Shown piece by piece: positions 1 through 7,802 of a DNA stretch of 37,497 nucleotides. The notes under the pieces were generated by a model that ran no database searches, was not told the DNA's origin, and was given only the letters and a program-made list of their open reading frames with translations. Every line of letters begins with the position of its first letter. The stretch's first letter is position 1. The DNA comes from an uncultured Alphaproteobacteria bacterium (lineage in GTDB: Bacteria > Pseudomonadota > Alphaproteobacteria > RF32 > CAG-239): the NCBI GenBank assembly GCA_910576955.1, contig CAJTJB010000008.1:1-37497 (forward strand). The letters are read 5' to 3'. A program made the translations under genes and the position numbers.

Positions 1-82
1 AATCCCCTCCCCCTTGAGGGGGGAGGAATCTTTCCCTCTTTAAATTCCCTCCCCCTTGAGGGGGGAGGATGGGTGGGGGTGA
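1..82. repeat. Two GC-rich family A repeat elements
   Basis: Two near-identical blocks with the core ccctcccccttgaggggggagg are separated by about 25 bases, the second ending in gatgggtgggggtga. The core is a short inverted repeat (cctccccc / gggggagg). The same element recurs through the window (about 8600-8697, 11704-11745, 12320-12470, 21366-21420, 28247-28345, 32575-32800). It lies just past the stop of the DUF559 gene and codes for nothing recognisable. Confidence 0.85.
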
Positions 83-95
83 AAACAACACACCC

Positions 96-434
96 CTATC
101 GTCCCAATTCTTTCACAATCACCTCATACACTCCCTCAATATTTGTCAAAATTTCATTGTTCCAAAACCGCAACACTCGAAATCCCTCATTCTCCAAAAA
201 ACGTGTCCGTTCCTTATCCGCTTCTTCTGTATGTTGACTGCCGTCACACTCAATCACCAACCTCTTTTCCAAACACACAAAATCAACAATATAACGTCCG
301 ATTTGATGTTGCCTGCGAAACGAAACTCCCGTTAATTTTCCCCGCAGCACCTGCCAAACTTTCCGCTCTGCATCTGTCATATTCTGCCGGTTTTTCTTTG
401 CCAAACCCAATAAATTATGCCTATTCAGAACCAT
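96..434 (-). CDS. DUF559 (very-short-patch-repair-like) nuclease domain protein
   Basis: A 112-residue protein made up almost wholly of a DUF559 domain, a small member of the PD-(D/E)XK nuclease superfamily often annotated as Vsr-like. Visible landmarks are FRRQHQIGRYIVDF followed by VIECDGSQH, the usual D...ExD core, then the C-terminal FLENEGFRVLRFWNNEI, typical of the family. I chose the ATG at 434; a GTG 15 bases upstream is possible but lies in the tail of a family A repeat. The gene is the last of the minus-strand run after plsC, with a repeat-filled gap between them, so co-transcription is uncertain. Substrate and role are unknown for most family members. Such genes are often mobile and scattered. 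Family assignment is confident, function is not. Confidence 0.85.
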   Translation of the reverse strand: MVLNRHNLLGLAKKNRQNMTDAERKVWQVLRGKLTGVSFRRQHQIGRYIVDFVCLEKRLVIECDGSQHTEEADKERTRFLENEGFRVLRFWNNEILTNIEGVYEVIVKELGR

Positions 435-445
435 CTTTATCACCC

Positions 446-581
446 TCACCTAACCTCTCCCCTCAAGGGAGAGGAATATCTAACAGCAACCACTCCCTCG
501 GATGTCCTGCGAGGGAGGGGAGCGTACTTAAGCGTACGTGAGGATTTGTTTGTGGCTTCCATTTGGCGATATGACTGTGAT
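446..581. repeat. Family A element followed by palindromic family C element at the 3' end of plsC
   Basis: A GC-rich family A block (cctctcccctcaagggagagg, reading about 453-474) is followed by a family C palindrome with the diagnostic gagcgtac...gcgtacgtga core near 520-541 and ggcttccat near 555. Its edge tgtgatttagcacat runs through the plsC stop codon. The same edge occurs at about 10203-10217 before dnaG. Confidence 0.7.
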
Positions 582-1313
582 TTAGCACATTTCGCCCCCC
601 AATTTCGCGCATTTACCCTCTATTCTAGCCTCCAACTCTGCCATAAACTCCTTCTTTGAGGCAAAGTCCTTAACCCTCATCGGGGGCATAAACTCAAATA
701 TCACCTTTCCCGGGCGGCGGAGAAACGCCCCTTTCGACCAACACAAATCCGAATTAAGCGCCACTGGCACAACCGGCATATCAAGCCCCTCGGCTAAAAA
801 CATAATGCCCGATTTATAGCCCTTAACCTCCAGATGTTTGCAGCGTGTCCCCTCGGGAAAAATGATAATCGACCGCCCCTTTGAAACCCTGTCTTTCGCC
901 GCCTTAAGCATACTTTTCATCGCCTTTGCCCCTGCCCCGCGGTCCACCGGAATCATCCCGTAAAGCGCCTGTCCCCAGCCAAACAGCGGAATATAGGTCA
1001 GTTCTTTTTTAAGCACAAACACCGAATGCGGAATAATATCGGTATAAGCATAGGTTTCAAACGCCGATTCGTGCTTGGAGGCAAAAATCACCCCCTCGCT
1101 GATAAATTCTTTGCCGCGCACCTCAATCGTGATGCCGCAGAGTTTGAGCATTCCGCCCCAGATAACGGGGTGCAGATATTTATCCCACAAAACAACCATT
1201 GCCTTTTGCGAACACAGCCCGACCGGAATGCTGATAACAAATCCCAGCGCCATCGCCGGATAAAAATACAGATTAGCAATCAAAGAACGCAAAAAAAGTC
1301 CGATATTTTTCAT
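582..1313 (-). CDS. plsC: 1-acyl-sn-glycerol-3-phosphate acyltransferase (PlsC)
   Basis: Transfers an acyl group to lysophosphatidic acid to form phosphatidic acid, at the inner membrane. An N-terminal hydrophobic stretch (residues about 10-33) is followed by the acyltransferase block KHESAFE (His81 to Glu86, an HX4E form of the usual HX4D), GMIPVDRG near 119-126 and FPEGTR at 152-157. The length, 243 aa, is normal. The ATG at 1313 is preferred over the one at 1319 because AGGGG lies 7 nt before the former and only 1 nt before the latter. The order ftsE-ftsX-ydcF-plsC is a familiar alphaproteobacterial arrangement; here a glycosyltransferase gene separates ydcF and plsC. The stop codon lies inside the edge of a palindromic repeat, so the last residues may be repeat-derived. 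The HX4E variant is, as I recall it, common in alphaproteobacterial homologues and not a sign of inactivity. Confidence 0.92.
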   Translation of the reverse strand: MKNIGLFLRSLIANLYFYPAMALGFVISIPVGLCSQKAMVVLWDKYLHPVIWGGMLKLCGITIEVRGKEFISEGVIFASKHESAFETYAYTDIIPHSVFVLKKELTYIPLFGWGQALYGMIPVDRGAGAKAMKSMLKAAKDRVSKGRSIIIFPEGTRCKHLEVKGYKSGIMFLAEGLDMPVVPVALNSDLCWSKGAFLRRPGKVIFEFMPPMRVKDFASKKEFMAELEARIEGKCAKLGGEMC

Positions 1314-1315
1314 AG

Positions 1316-1339
1316 TCATACCCCTAATATGTTATATTG
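1316..1339 (-). repeat. 24-bp direct repeat, plsC-proximal copy
   Basis: An exact 24-bp match to 2897-2920 at an offset of 1581. On the minus strand it reads through CAATATAACATATTAGGGG to a TGA, the last seven codons and stop of the WbsX-YdcF gene at its other copy. Here it lies directly before plsC and supplies the AGGGG ribosome-binding site. The two copies bracket the 1363-2892 glycosyltransferase gene. Confidence 0.9.
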
Positions 1340-1362
1340 TATAATCAAAGTGCAAATATTTT

Positions 1363-2892
1363 TCATTTTTTCTCATCTTCCCAAGAATAAATCTCAACGC
1401 CTGAAAAATCACAATATTCAGCATCAAAGTTCGCCAAACACATCCCTGCCAAATGTTTTCTATCTTCAGGCTGAATAAGTTTATAATAGTTCGTAATATT
1501 TTCTTTCGAAAACCGGCTTAAAAGCGTATATGCAACCTTTTTCTTTTCAGGATTCATTTCAACATCGTCTATCTCGGCTTTTAAATTTATTAACATCTCA
1601 ATAAGCTCGTCATCACCGGACATTGGTTTTAAAAATGTGCTGACAGAACCTCTGCTGCTTTTGGTATAATAATACACACCTCCTTTTGCCAAAACCGGCT
1701 CGGCATCATAAAGAGATAATAACACGGCAAAGAAACTATCCTCATAAATTGTCCGATAAGTCGTAAAGTGTATATGGTTTTCCATTAAAAAATCCCTTTT
1801 ATACAGCTTATTCCAAACGTATTTCTCAAAATTACGCACACTTTTCACCGTCTGCGGCAAAAGAAAATCATTATCAGCCAACACAATCTCTATTTTATCA
1901 ATAATAGCCAGATTGCTGTTTTCCGTCTTTGCCGCACGATATAAACTTTCATAATAATCAGATGATACAAAATCATCGCTATCCACAAAGCCGACATATT
2001 CGCCGCGTGCCGCTTTCAAACCGCGGTTTCTGGCAGCCCCGATATAAGCATTTTTTTGGTGGATAACGCGAATACGCGCATCATGCGCCGCATAACGAGC
2101 CAAAATCTCGGCTGTTCCGTCGGTTGAGCCGTCATTAACGGCAATAATCTCAATATCTTTAAGAGTCTGCCGCCGCAAACTGTCCAAACAGCGTTCAATC
2201 ACTTTCTCGGCATTATAAACCGGAATCACAATGCTCACCTTAACCTCTTTAGCCGGCTCGGTAATTTTCGCCTCATAAAAACGTATTCCCGGAAGCCTGA
2301 AATAAAGTGTTCCAATCATCAAAAGAATAACTGCACCAACACCCGCTGCCCCCAAATAAGCAAGCATTCTCCCCGCTTTTTTTTCTCCTGAATATAAGGA
2401 ACAGAGCCATAATAAAGAAAAGAATGTGGAAATTTTTAAAATATCCGCAACTAAAAAAATCTTATCAAAAACCAAAAACGGCGACAACAAAGCTAACAAA
2501 AACGCCGCAAAACACATAAAAAACAATCGCCATCTGCGTAAAACCGCTAAAATAACCACTGCCCCAAACTCAAAAGTGAGCAACCACCGCAACCGAGAAC
2601 CATACTCAACCTCATTGCCTGTAAACAAATAGTAATAACATAAACCAAACGCCGCAAAAGTTAAACTCAAAAAAACAGTAAACTGCATCAAAACTGGCTT
2701 ACCTTTACAGCTTCTAAATAACGCAACACCCCACAAAGCAATAAAAAGAATCCATACAAAAAGCGAAAAATCGCAGATTTTCCCATTCACGGAATAATAA
2801 CCACGGGTAATCTGTTCCGCAAAGTTTGCACCGCAATACAGCAAACAAAGCATCCCCGCAAAATCAAAAATCTTTTTCACCCATTCCCCCAT
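1363..2892 (-). CDS. Polytopic membrane GT2-family glycosyltransferase (copy 1)
   Basis: A 509-residue protein with an N-terminal half of about seven or eight hydrophobic segments (residues about 10-200) and a cytoplasmic family 2 glycosyltransferase domain from about 217. The GT-A landmarks are VSIVIPVYNAEKVIERCLDSL, AVNDGSTDGT near 251-260, ARNRGLKAARGEYV and the DXD motif DSDD at 304-307. Enzymes of this kind transfer a nucleotide-activated sugar onto a lipid-linked or surface glycan; acceptor and sugar cannot be told from sequence. The ATG has AGGGG 9 nt upstream. Outside the shared GT core the gene is visibly more AT-rich than its neighbours. It lies between ydcF and plsC, bracketed by a 24-bp direct repeat, which suggests later insertion. 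It shares a 203-bp identical core with the second glycosyltransferase. Confidence 0.9.
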   Translation of the reverse strand: MGEWVKKIFDFAGMLCLLYCGANFAEQITRGYYSVNGKICDFSLFVWILFIALWGVALFRSCKGKPVLMQFTVFLSLTFAAFGLCYYYLFTGNEVEYGSRLRWLLTFEFGAVVILAVLRRWRLFFMCFAAFLLALLSPFLVFDKIFLVADILKISTFFSLLWLCSLYSGEKKAGRMLAYLGAAGVGAVILLMIGTLYFRLPGIRFYEAKITEPAKEVKVSIVIPVYNAEKVIERCLDSLRRQTLKDIEIIAVNDGSTDGTAEILARYAAHDARIRVIHQKNAYIGAARNRGLKAARGEYVGFVDSDDFVSSDYYESLYRAAKTENSNLAIIDKIEIVLADNDFLLPQTVKSVRNFEKYVWNKLYKRDFLMENHIHFTTYRTIYEDSFFAVLLSLYDAEPVLAKGGVYYYTKSSRGSVSTFLKPMSGDDELIEMLINLKAEIDDVEMNPEKKKVAYTLLSRFSKENITNYYKLIQPEDRKHLAGMCLANFDAEYCDFSGVEIYSWEDEKK

Positions 2893-2896
2893 TCAC

Positions 2897-2920
2897 TCAT
2901 ACCCCTAATATGTTATATTG
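2897..2920 (-). repeat. 24-bp direct repeat, copy at the 3' end of the WbsX-YdcF gene
   Basis: Encodes the final residues QYNILGV and stop codon of the WbsX-YdcF gene and matches 1316-1339 exactly. Its AGGGG also serves as the ribosome-binding site of the downstream glycosyltransferase gene. Confidence 0.9.
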
Positions 2921-4642
2921 CACATACACCGCTAAAAACTTGGCATATTCCGCCATCAAAAACCAAAAGCTCTTGGGTGACTTCCACCATTGGCGGAGCA
3001 CATACGGCGACTGCGCCGCATAAAACACGATTTTTTTGTCGGGCATAGCGTGCCGAAGTTCCAGCCGACTGCGGGGAATGTGGTAAAAAGAAGTCACCAC
3101 CGCAAGCTTTTCCATCCCGAATTTAGCCGCCCACGCCTTAACCTCGCGTGCGTTGCCGACGGTATCGGTCGCCTGATAGCCGAGGTCAATCGGCTGCCCG
3201 TCTTTCAAGATAATGTCTTCGCGCGCCGCAATCAGCCCGAGGCTCGTGCCGCGCCGCACGCCGGAAATCAGCAGTCTGTCGCCCGCACCGATGTTTAAAA
3301 GCTCCAGCGCCTTGGCAATACGGTTGCGTCCGCCGGTTAATGCCGCAATCCCAACAGGAGGTGTATCTTTTGCCGGTTTAAAACGCCCGTCCGCCACCTG
3401 CCGCGTCATATCCAGATAAGCATAGCCATAGCGCCGATCCGGCTCCAGCATTGCCCCCTCGCCCCATTCGTTCCACGCGTTAATAAAGGCTATCCGTTCC
3501 TCGCCAGCCAGATTGGCACGCGTTGCCGCCACCGCATAGTCCAGCCATTTGCCATAAACCTCGGGTGATGTGCCGTCAAAAACCAAAGCTCCTGAATACG
3601 CCTTGCGCGCGGTATTATCCCACCGCGGAAACACCGTCCGGAAAGTCTTGTACGCATAGTCGCGCCGCATTTTGCCGGCGTTGACATAGCCCGCCCAGTC
3701 AAATACTTTAAAATCCGCCTTATCGTCTGCTTTTACCACAGCCTTTTCCTGCAGCCCGAAGATGTGGTCAATCTCAAACTCCATCACTGCGTCCAGCCCC
3801 CAGTCGGCGGGATTATCCCAAAAAGCAAACTGCTTGGTGCCGATAATATACGGCTCGCCGACGCCGTTCTCACGCCCGAACCGCCGCAAATACGCGGTAA
3901 ATTCTTTAAACAGTTCTCTGCCAAACAGCGCCGGATGATACACAATAAACAGCGGCCGCCCGTTAATGCGGATATACCGCGGGTCTTTGAAAAACGGCAG
4001 CAAATCCACCGCAAGCCCCGAGAAATCCTCTTTAGAAAAGCGCTGCTCCATCAACAGCTCTTTATTGCCGCCATCCCAGCGTTTTGACCAGCTTTCGTTC
4101 GCCCAATGCAGGCAAAACGGCAAATCAAGGCTCTTATCGTTTAAGTAGTTATAGACGGGCTTTTCCATCAGCTTTTTACCCGAAAACCAATAGTAATAAA
4201 ACGCAAACCCGTCCACACCATAGTTTTTGGCCAGTTCAATCTGCCGTTTCATCACGTCCGTATGCGTAAGGTCATAAAAACCCACGTCAATCGGCAATTT
4301 GGGTTGATAGTGTCCGGCAAACATCGGCTTGGCGGCGGTCACGTTCGTCCATTCCGTAAAGCCGCGCCCGTGCCAGCGGTTATTTTCCTCAAACTGGTGA
4401 TACTGCGGCAGATACAGCGCAATCAGCCGCACGTCTTGTGCTTTATGCCCCGCATACACCCGATACGGCACAAAATCCGCTCCCACTACCGTGCGCACCG
4501 GCTTTTCGGCAGCAACAGCCCCGATTGCCTCGGTTGTGTCAGCATAGTGAAACACCATCTTGCAAAACAGCATAAACCCGCCGAACCACACAAACGCCAG
4601 CATCAGCCCGATAAATCCGCATATGGCAAGTTTTCTGTTCAC
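2897..4642 (-). CDS. Membrane-anchored YdcF (DUF218) protein with inserted WbsX/GH99-like domain
   Basis: A 581-residue protein in three parts. Residues 1-35 form an N-terminal membrane anchor. Residues about 69-415 match the WbsX (GH99-like) family found in O-antigen and capsule loci: LIALYLPQYHQFEENN, GFTEWTNV, YGVDGFAFYYYWFSGKK, HWANESW and AFINAWNEWGEGAMLEPD. Residues about 428-545 match DUF218/YdcF: ALTGGRNRI, LLISGV, LGYQATDTVGNARE, VVTSFYHIPRSRLELRHAMP. The C-terminal helix WFLMAEYAKFLAVYVQ is also YdcF-like. The anchor and DUF218 part occupy the slot where alphaproteobacteria keep a simple YdcF gene after ftsX, so the WbsX domain appears inserted into YdcF between its anchor and its catalytic domain. 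The start is a GTG 3 nt after the upstream stop and is probably translationally coupled. DUF218 relatives such as ElyC affect lipid-carrier and envelope glycan metabolism; the activity here is inferred. Confidence 0.85.
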   Translation of the reverse strand: MNRKLAICGFIGLMLAFVWFGGFMLFCKMVFHYADTTEAIGAVAAEKPVRTVVGADFVPYRVYAGHKAQDVRLIALYLPQYHQFEENNRWHGRGFTEWTNVTAAKPMFAGHYQPKLPIDVGFYDLTHTDVMKRQIELAKNYGVDGFAFYYYWFSGKKLMEKPVYNYLNDKSLDLPFCLHWANESWSKRWDGGNKELLMEQRFSKEDFSGLAVDLLPFFKDPRYIRINGRPLFIVYHPALFGRELFKEFTAYLRRFGRENGVGEPYIIGTKQFAFWDNPADWGLDAVMEFEIDHIFGLQEKAVVKADDKADFKVFDWAGYVNAGKMRRDYAYKTFRTVFPRWDNTARKAYSGALVFDGTSPEVYGKWLDYAVAATRANLAGEERIAFINAWNEWGEGAMLEPDRRYGYAYLDMTRQVADGRFKPAKDTPPVGIAALTGGRNRIAKALELLNIGAGDRLLISGVRRGTSLGLIAAREDIILKDGQPIDLGYQATDTVGNAREVKAWAAKFGMEKLAVVTSFYHIPRSRLELRHAMPDKKIVFYAAQSPYVLRQWWKSPKSFWFLMAEYAKFLAVYVQYNILGV

Positions 4643-4645
4643 GCC

Positions 4646-6208
4646 CTAATTGCCTTTCGCCTCATATTTCCGGTTATATTCCTCCACCGCCGCCGCGCAC
4701 TGTTCCACCCCGAAAAAGGGCTCGCAGCGGGCAACAAACTGCGGCTTGTCCTCTTCAGACAATACCCGATAATAGCCTAACAAATTCCTTTTCAGATATT
4801 TGTTGTACATCGCCGATATTTTTTGCCTTTTGCTTTCATCCGTCGGCGCGGTGCGGATAACATCCTTCAGCCTTGTCATCATCTCAAAAAGCTCATCCGA
4901 AAACTTAACGCCCGACGAACTCGCCGTCCGCCGTTCTTTGATGGTATGAAAATAAGTTCCGCTGTCTGCCACCGCCATCTCATCAACAAACAAATACAGC
5001 TCCAGCGTAAAAAACGTATCTTCCCACAGCGTGCGTTCGGTCGCAAACAAGATATTGTTGCCTAAAAGAAAATCTTTTTTATAGAGTTTCGTCCACACAA
5101 AGCCGGAATATGTTTTGGCAAGGTCTAATATCTCCTTGCTGTCAACATATTCTGCCTTTTTGCCGGAAACATTCATAAAAAAGGATTTGCTCTGCCAAAC
5201 GGACTGCGCGCTTTTCGTCACCGCCACATCCGCATTTTGTTTTTTCGCCGCCTTATAAAGCGCTTCGTAATAATCAGGCGATACATAATCGTCATTGTCG
5301 ACAAAGCCAACATATTCGCCGCGCGCCGCTTTCAAGCCGCGGTTTCTGGCTGTTCCGATATAGGCATTTTTTTGGTGGATAACGCGAATACGCGCATCAT
5401 GCGCCGCATAACGAGCCAAAATCTCGGCTGTTCCGTCGGTTGAGCCGTCATTAACGGCAATAATCTCAATATCTTTAAGAGTCTGCCGCCGCAAACTGTC
5501 CAAACAGCGTTCAATCACTTTCTCGGCATTATAAACCGGAATCACAATGCTCACCTTAACCTCTTTGGCAGGCTCGGTAATTTTCGCCTCATAAAAACGT
5601 ATCCCCGGCAGCCGCAGATACATCATCACGCCCACGCCGCCTGCAATCAAAATAACGCCCGCCATGCTAATTCCGGCAATGCACAACGCCGCCTTTTCCC
5701 CCGTTTTCCGATATATCAGCCATAACAAGGCATAAACACCGGCAAACATATAAATATAACGAAGCGGACACAACTGCGGCAAAATAAAAATCACCCCGAA
5801 ATATGAAAGGATAAGGCTTCCCAAAAACAATTCCGCCGCTTCCCGCCGACGCAAATATACCATCCCCGCAAACAATGCCAATTCCGCAGCCATCAGGGCA
5901 TAAATAACCGTATAGCACTCTTGCCCCTCCGTATAAACCAACAACCGGCAGCAGTCAAAAACAGCCGTAACCGCGGTAGCCGCCAGCGCAAACATCAGCA
6001 AAAAGGGCTTTTCCCGGCAATAGCAATTCCACAAAGCGGCGCCCCACAGCGCAAGCATAGCGCCCCAGGCAAAAAACGAAAAATCGGTTATTTTCCCGCC
6101 CGCCATAAAATAGTTATTGCTCACAAAATAAAATCCGCCTGCAAAAGACAACAGCAGGCAAACTTTCCCGATAAAATCAAAACATTTCCGAACTGCCATA
6201 TTCCCCAT
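4646..6208 (-). CDS. Polytopic membrane GT2-family glycosyltransferase (copy 2)
   Basis: A 520-residue protein with the same plan as the 1363-2892 product: a hydrophobic N-terminal half (about residues 10-200) and a GT2 domain from about 217, in exactly the same residue register (PGIRFYEAKITEPAKEVKV begins at 201 in both). Its DXD motif is DNDD at 304-307. The N-terminal membrane half and the C-terminal acceptor half are strongly diverged between the two, while the GT core is almost identical. It is likely to build a surface or lipid-linked glycan with its partner and the WbsX-YdcF protein. It starts 9 nt after the upstream stop and ends 3 nt before the next start, a tight operon. An alternative ATG lies at 6199. 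Confidence 0.9.
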   Translation of the reverse strand: MGNMAVRKCFDFIGKVCLLLSFAGGFYFVSNNYFMAGGKITDFSFFAWGAMLALWGAALWNCYCREKPFLLMFALAATAVTAVFDCCRLLVYTEGQECYTVIYALMAAELALFAGMVYLRRREAAELFLGSLILSYFGVIFILPQLCPLRYIYMFAGVYALLWLIYRKTGEKAALCIAGISMAGVILIAGGVGVMMYLRLPGIRFYEAKITEPAKEVKVSIVIPVYNAEKVIERCLDSLRRQTLKDIEIIAVNDGSTDGTAEILARYAAHDARIRVIHQKNAYIGTARNRGLKAARGEYVGFVDNDDYVSPDYYEALYKAAKKQNADVAVTKSAQSVWQSKSFFMNVSGKKAEYVDSKEILDLAKTYSGFVWTKLYKKDFLLGNNILFATERTLWEDTFFTLELYLFVDEMAVADSGTYFHTIKERRTASSSGVKFSDELFEMMTRLKDVIRTAPTDESKRQKISAMYNKYLKRNLLGYYRVLSEEDKPQFVARCEPFFGVEQCAAAVEEYNRKYEAKGN

Positions 6209-6217
6209 CCCGAAACG

Positions 6218-6691
6218 CTACATCACCTCAACCTCTGCCGCCTGCGCAAACGCATACATCTCCACTTGGGAAACATGATAACTTTTGGCGTTTTTAACAA
6301 ACATCAGACAGCGTCTGAAATCTTTTTCGCTGGTAATATTGATTTTTTCAAAAAAGCGCTTAACCAGCATCAGCTCATGCGGCTGCTCGGCAACCGCCGG
6401 ATAAACGAGCTTTCCGTTTTCAAACCGCACGCCGGACAAAACCGCATTAAACAAATCGGGGTTGTCCACCTCGCGCAGCATAATGTTGAGGTTCACAAAG
6501 TCTTCGGCACTGCGGCAGCCGTTATGTTTGCGCCCCGCCTCCAACACCTTTTGAACTTCATCGGGCGATTTAGCCTCCACCGGCATAATCTGCGCGTCCA
6601 TATGTTCCACCGTTGCATAAAACAGCCCGCAAACAAGCGCCGCAGCCCCTGCCCCGATTTTAGTTTTTTTATTCCAAACAAATTTAAACAT
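6218..6691 (-). CDS. Hypothetical protein with N-terminal membrane anchor or signal
   Basis: A 157-residue protein of no family I recognise. A basic start (KFVWNKKTK) is followed by a hydrophobic stretch at about 11-27 (IGAGAAALVCGLFYATV), consistent with an uncleaved anchor or signal sequence. The remainder is soluble, mixed alpha/beta and free of obvious catalytic motifs. The ATG at 6691 has AAGGA 6 nt upstream, just after the ftsX stop; the longer reading from 6799 would overlap ftsX by about 97 nt and is rejected. Placed directly between ftsX and a glycosyltransferase, it is probably co-transcribed with both and may be a periplasmic accessory. This is inference from position only. Confidence 0.75.
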   Translation of the reverse strand: MFKFVWNKKTKIGAGAAALVCGLFYATVEHMDAQIMPVEAKSPDEVQKVLEAGRKHNGCRSAEDFVNLNIMLREVDNPDLFNAVLSGVRFENGKLVYPAVAEQPHELMLVKRFFEKINITSEKDFRRCLMFVKNAKSYHVSQVEMYAFAQAAEVEVM

Positions 6692-6702
6692 ATTTAGTCC
6701 TT

Positions 6703-7653
6703 TCACACCATTTTCTTGAGCGTTCTGACCACGGTAATATACGCCGTTGCCGCCACAAGCGCCGCCGAAACAAACGGCAGCAGCAAAATAACCGTCCAAT
6801 CGGCAAGTCCAAACGTCACGGCATTAAAAATCCCCGCCTCAATACCCTTTGCCATTGAGCCGACAATCATAATCGCCGGAATAGCAACAAGCGTTCCGGT
6901 AATGCCCGCCGCCACCGACATCTGCGTTATCTGTTTCACATAGTTAACGGCAATATATTCGTCCGTCGCGCCCATCGTATGCAAAATCGCAATAATCTCG
7001 CGGTGGACGTTAAGCCCCGTTTTCGCCGCATACACAATCGCCGCCACGCAAGCACCCGCCACTAAAACCAGCACCGTCACCGCAAGCATTTTCAAAGAGT
7101 TGATAAATTTCAACAGCCGCGACAGCCACAAGTTATGGTCGTTAATGGAAGCCTGCGCCGACACTTCCGAAAGCCGGACCGCCAGTTCTTTGTAGTCAAA
7201 GTTCTTCGCCTGCCGGATTTTCACATCCAAAAGTTTCGGAATAGGCAGCATCTCGATATCGACATTATTGCCGAGCCACGGCTCTAACAGCCCGCGCAAT
7301 TCCTGGTCGCTTAACACGGTCACCTGCTCAACATCAGGATATTTCTCCATAAACGTCACCACGTTCAGCAAATCTTTGCGGCTGTCCTCATATTCCGGCA
7401 GCGGCAGCACCTGAATTGTAAAGTTGGAAACCACCTGCCGCTTGGAGTTTTCAAACATCGTGTTAATGCCCAAAACCCCCGCCAGCGTAATTGCAAACAA
7501 AAACACCGACACCGCAACAATCACGCGCAAAAACGTTTTTGAATATCCCTCGTCAATCGGCAGCTCAACGCCCCTGTCCGCTGGCGGCTTTTGCCGTTTA
7601 AGCGCCTGCACTTTCGCCTTGTCCGGCACCGGTCGTGTAATTTTATTACTCAC
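6703..7653 (-). CDS. ftsX: Cell division ABC-transporter permease subunit FtsX
   Basis: FtsX is the membrane partner of FtsE at the divisome; the pair couples ATP hydrolysis to activation of periplasmic peptidoglycan amidases. The topology is the family's: a basic cytoplasmic N-terminus, TM1 at about 41-63, a large periplasmic loop (about 64-187), then TM2 (188-210), TM3 (245-267) and TM4 (283-308). The loop following TM2 carries the MacB/FtsX-like HREIIAILHTMGATDEYI. The length, 316 aa, is normal. The start is a GTG with GGGAGG 6-7 nt upstream. It is separated from ftsE by about 150 bp containing a long palindromic repeat, unlike the usual overlapping ftsE-ftsX junction. Confidence 0.93.
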   Translation of the reverse strand: MSNKITRPVPDKAKVQALKRQKPPADRGVELPIDEGYSKTFLRVIVAVSVFLFAITLAGVLGINTMFENSKRQVVSNFTIQVLPLPEYEDSRKDLLNVVTFMEKYPDVEQVTVLSDQELRGLLEPWLGNNVDIEMLPIPKLLDVKIRQAKNFDYKELAVRLSEVSAQASINDHNLWLSRLLKFINSLKMLAVTVLVLVAGACVAAIVYAAKTGLNVHREIIAILHTMGATDEYIAVNYVKQITQMSVAAGITGTLVAIPAIMIVGSMAKGIEAGIFNAVTFGLADWTVILLLPFVSAALVAATAYITVVRTLKKMV

Positions 7654-7676
7654 AACACACCTCCCAAAAACAAAAA

Positions 7677-7802
7677 GCCGTAGGCGTTTCCATGGGTGCG
7701 ATAAAGTGCGATGCTTGAGTGCAAATTCCCGACTGCGGTGTACAAAACCGGTACATAAAGGAGGGAATTTGCCTCAATGATTGTGCTTTTGCGCGCCCCC
7801 AA
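7677..7802. repeat. Family C long palindromic element between ftsE and ftsX
   Basis: Two imperfectly complementary arms of about 32 nt (7698-7730, gcgataaagtgcgatgcttg..., and 7763-7794, ...ttgtgcttttgcgc) enclose the conserved core gactgcggtgtaca...ggtacataaaggag. It abuts the ftsE stop codon. A close copy lies at 10099-10217, with the core and left arm largely identical. As RNA it would fold into a hairpin of about 100 nt between the two cistrons, so it could alter the FtsE to FtsX ratio; this is inference. Confidence 0.85.

Noticed and set aside
96..434. DUF559 gene as the enzyme that mobilises the repeats
   Set aside because: Only proximity to repeats supports it, and repeats are everywhere in the window.
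6692..6799. 36-residue N-terminal extension of the hypothetical protein after ftsX
   Set aside because: It would overlap the ftsX coding end and lacks a ribosome-binding site, whereas AAGGA stands before the ATG at 6691.
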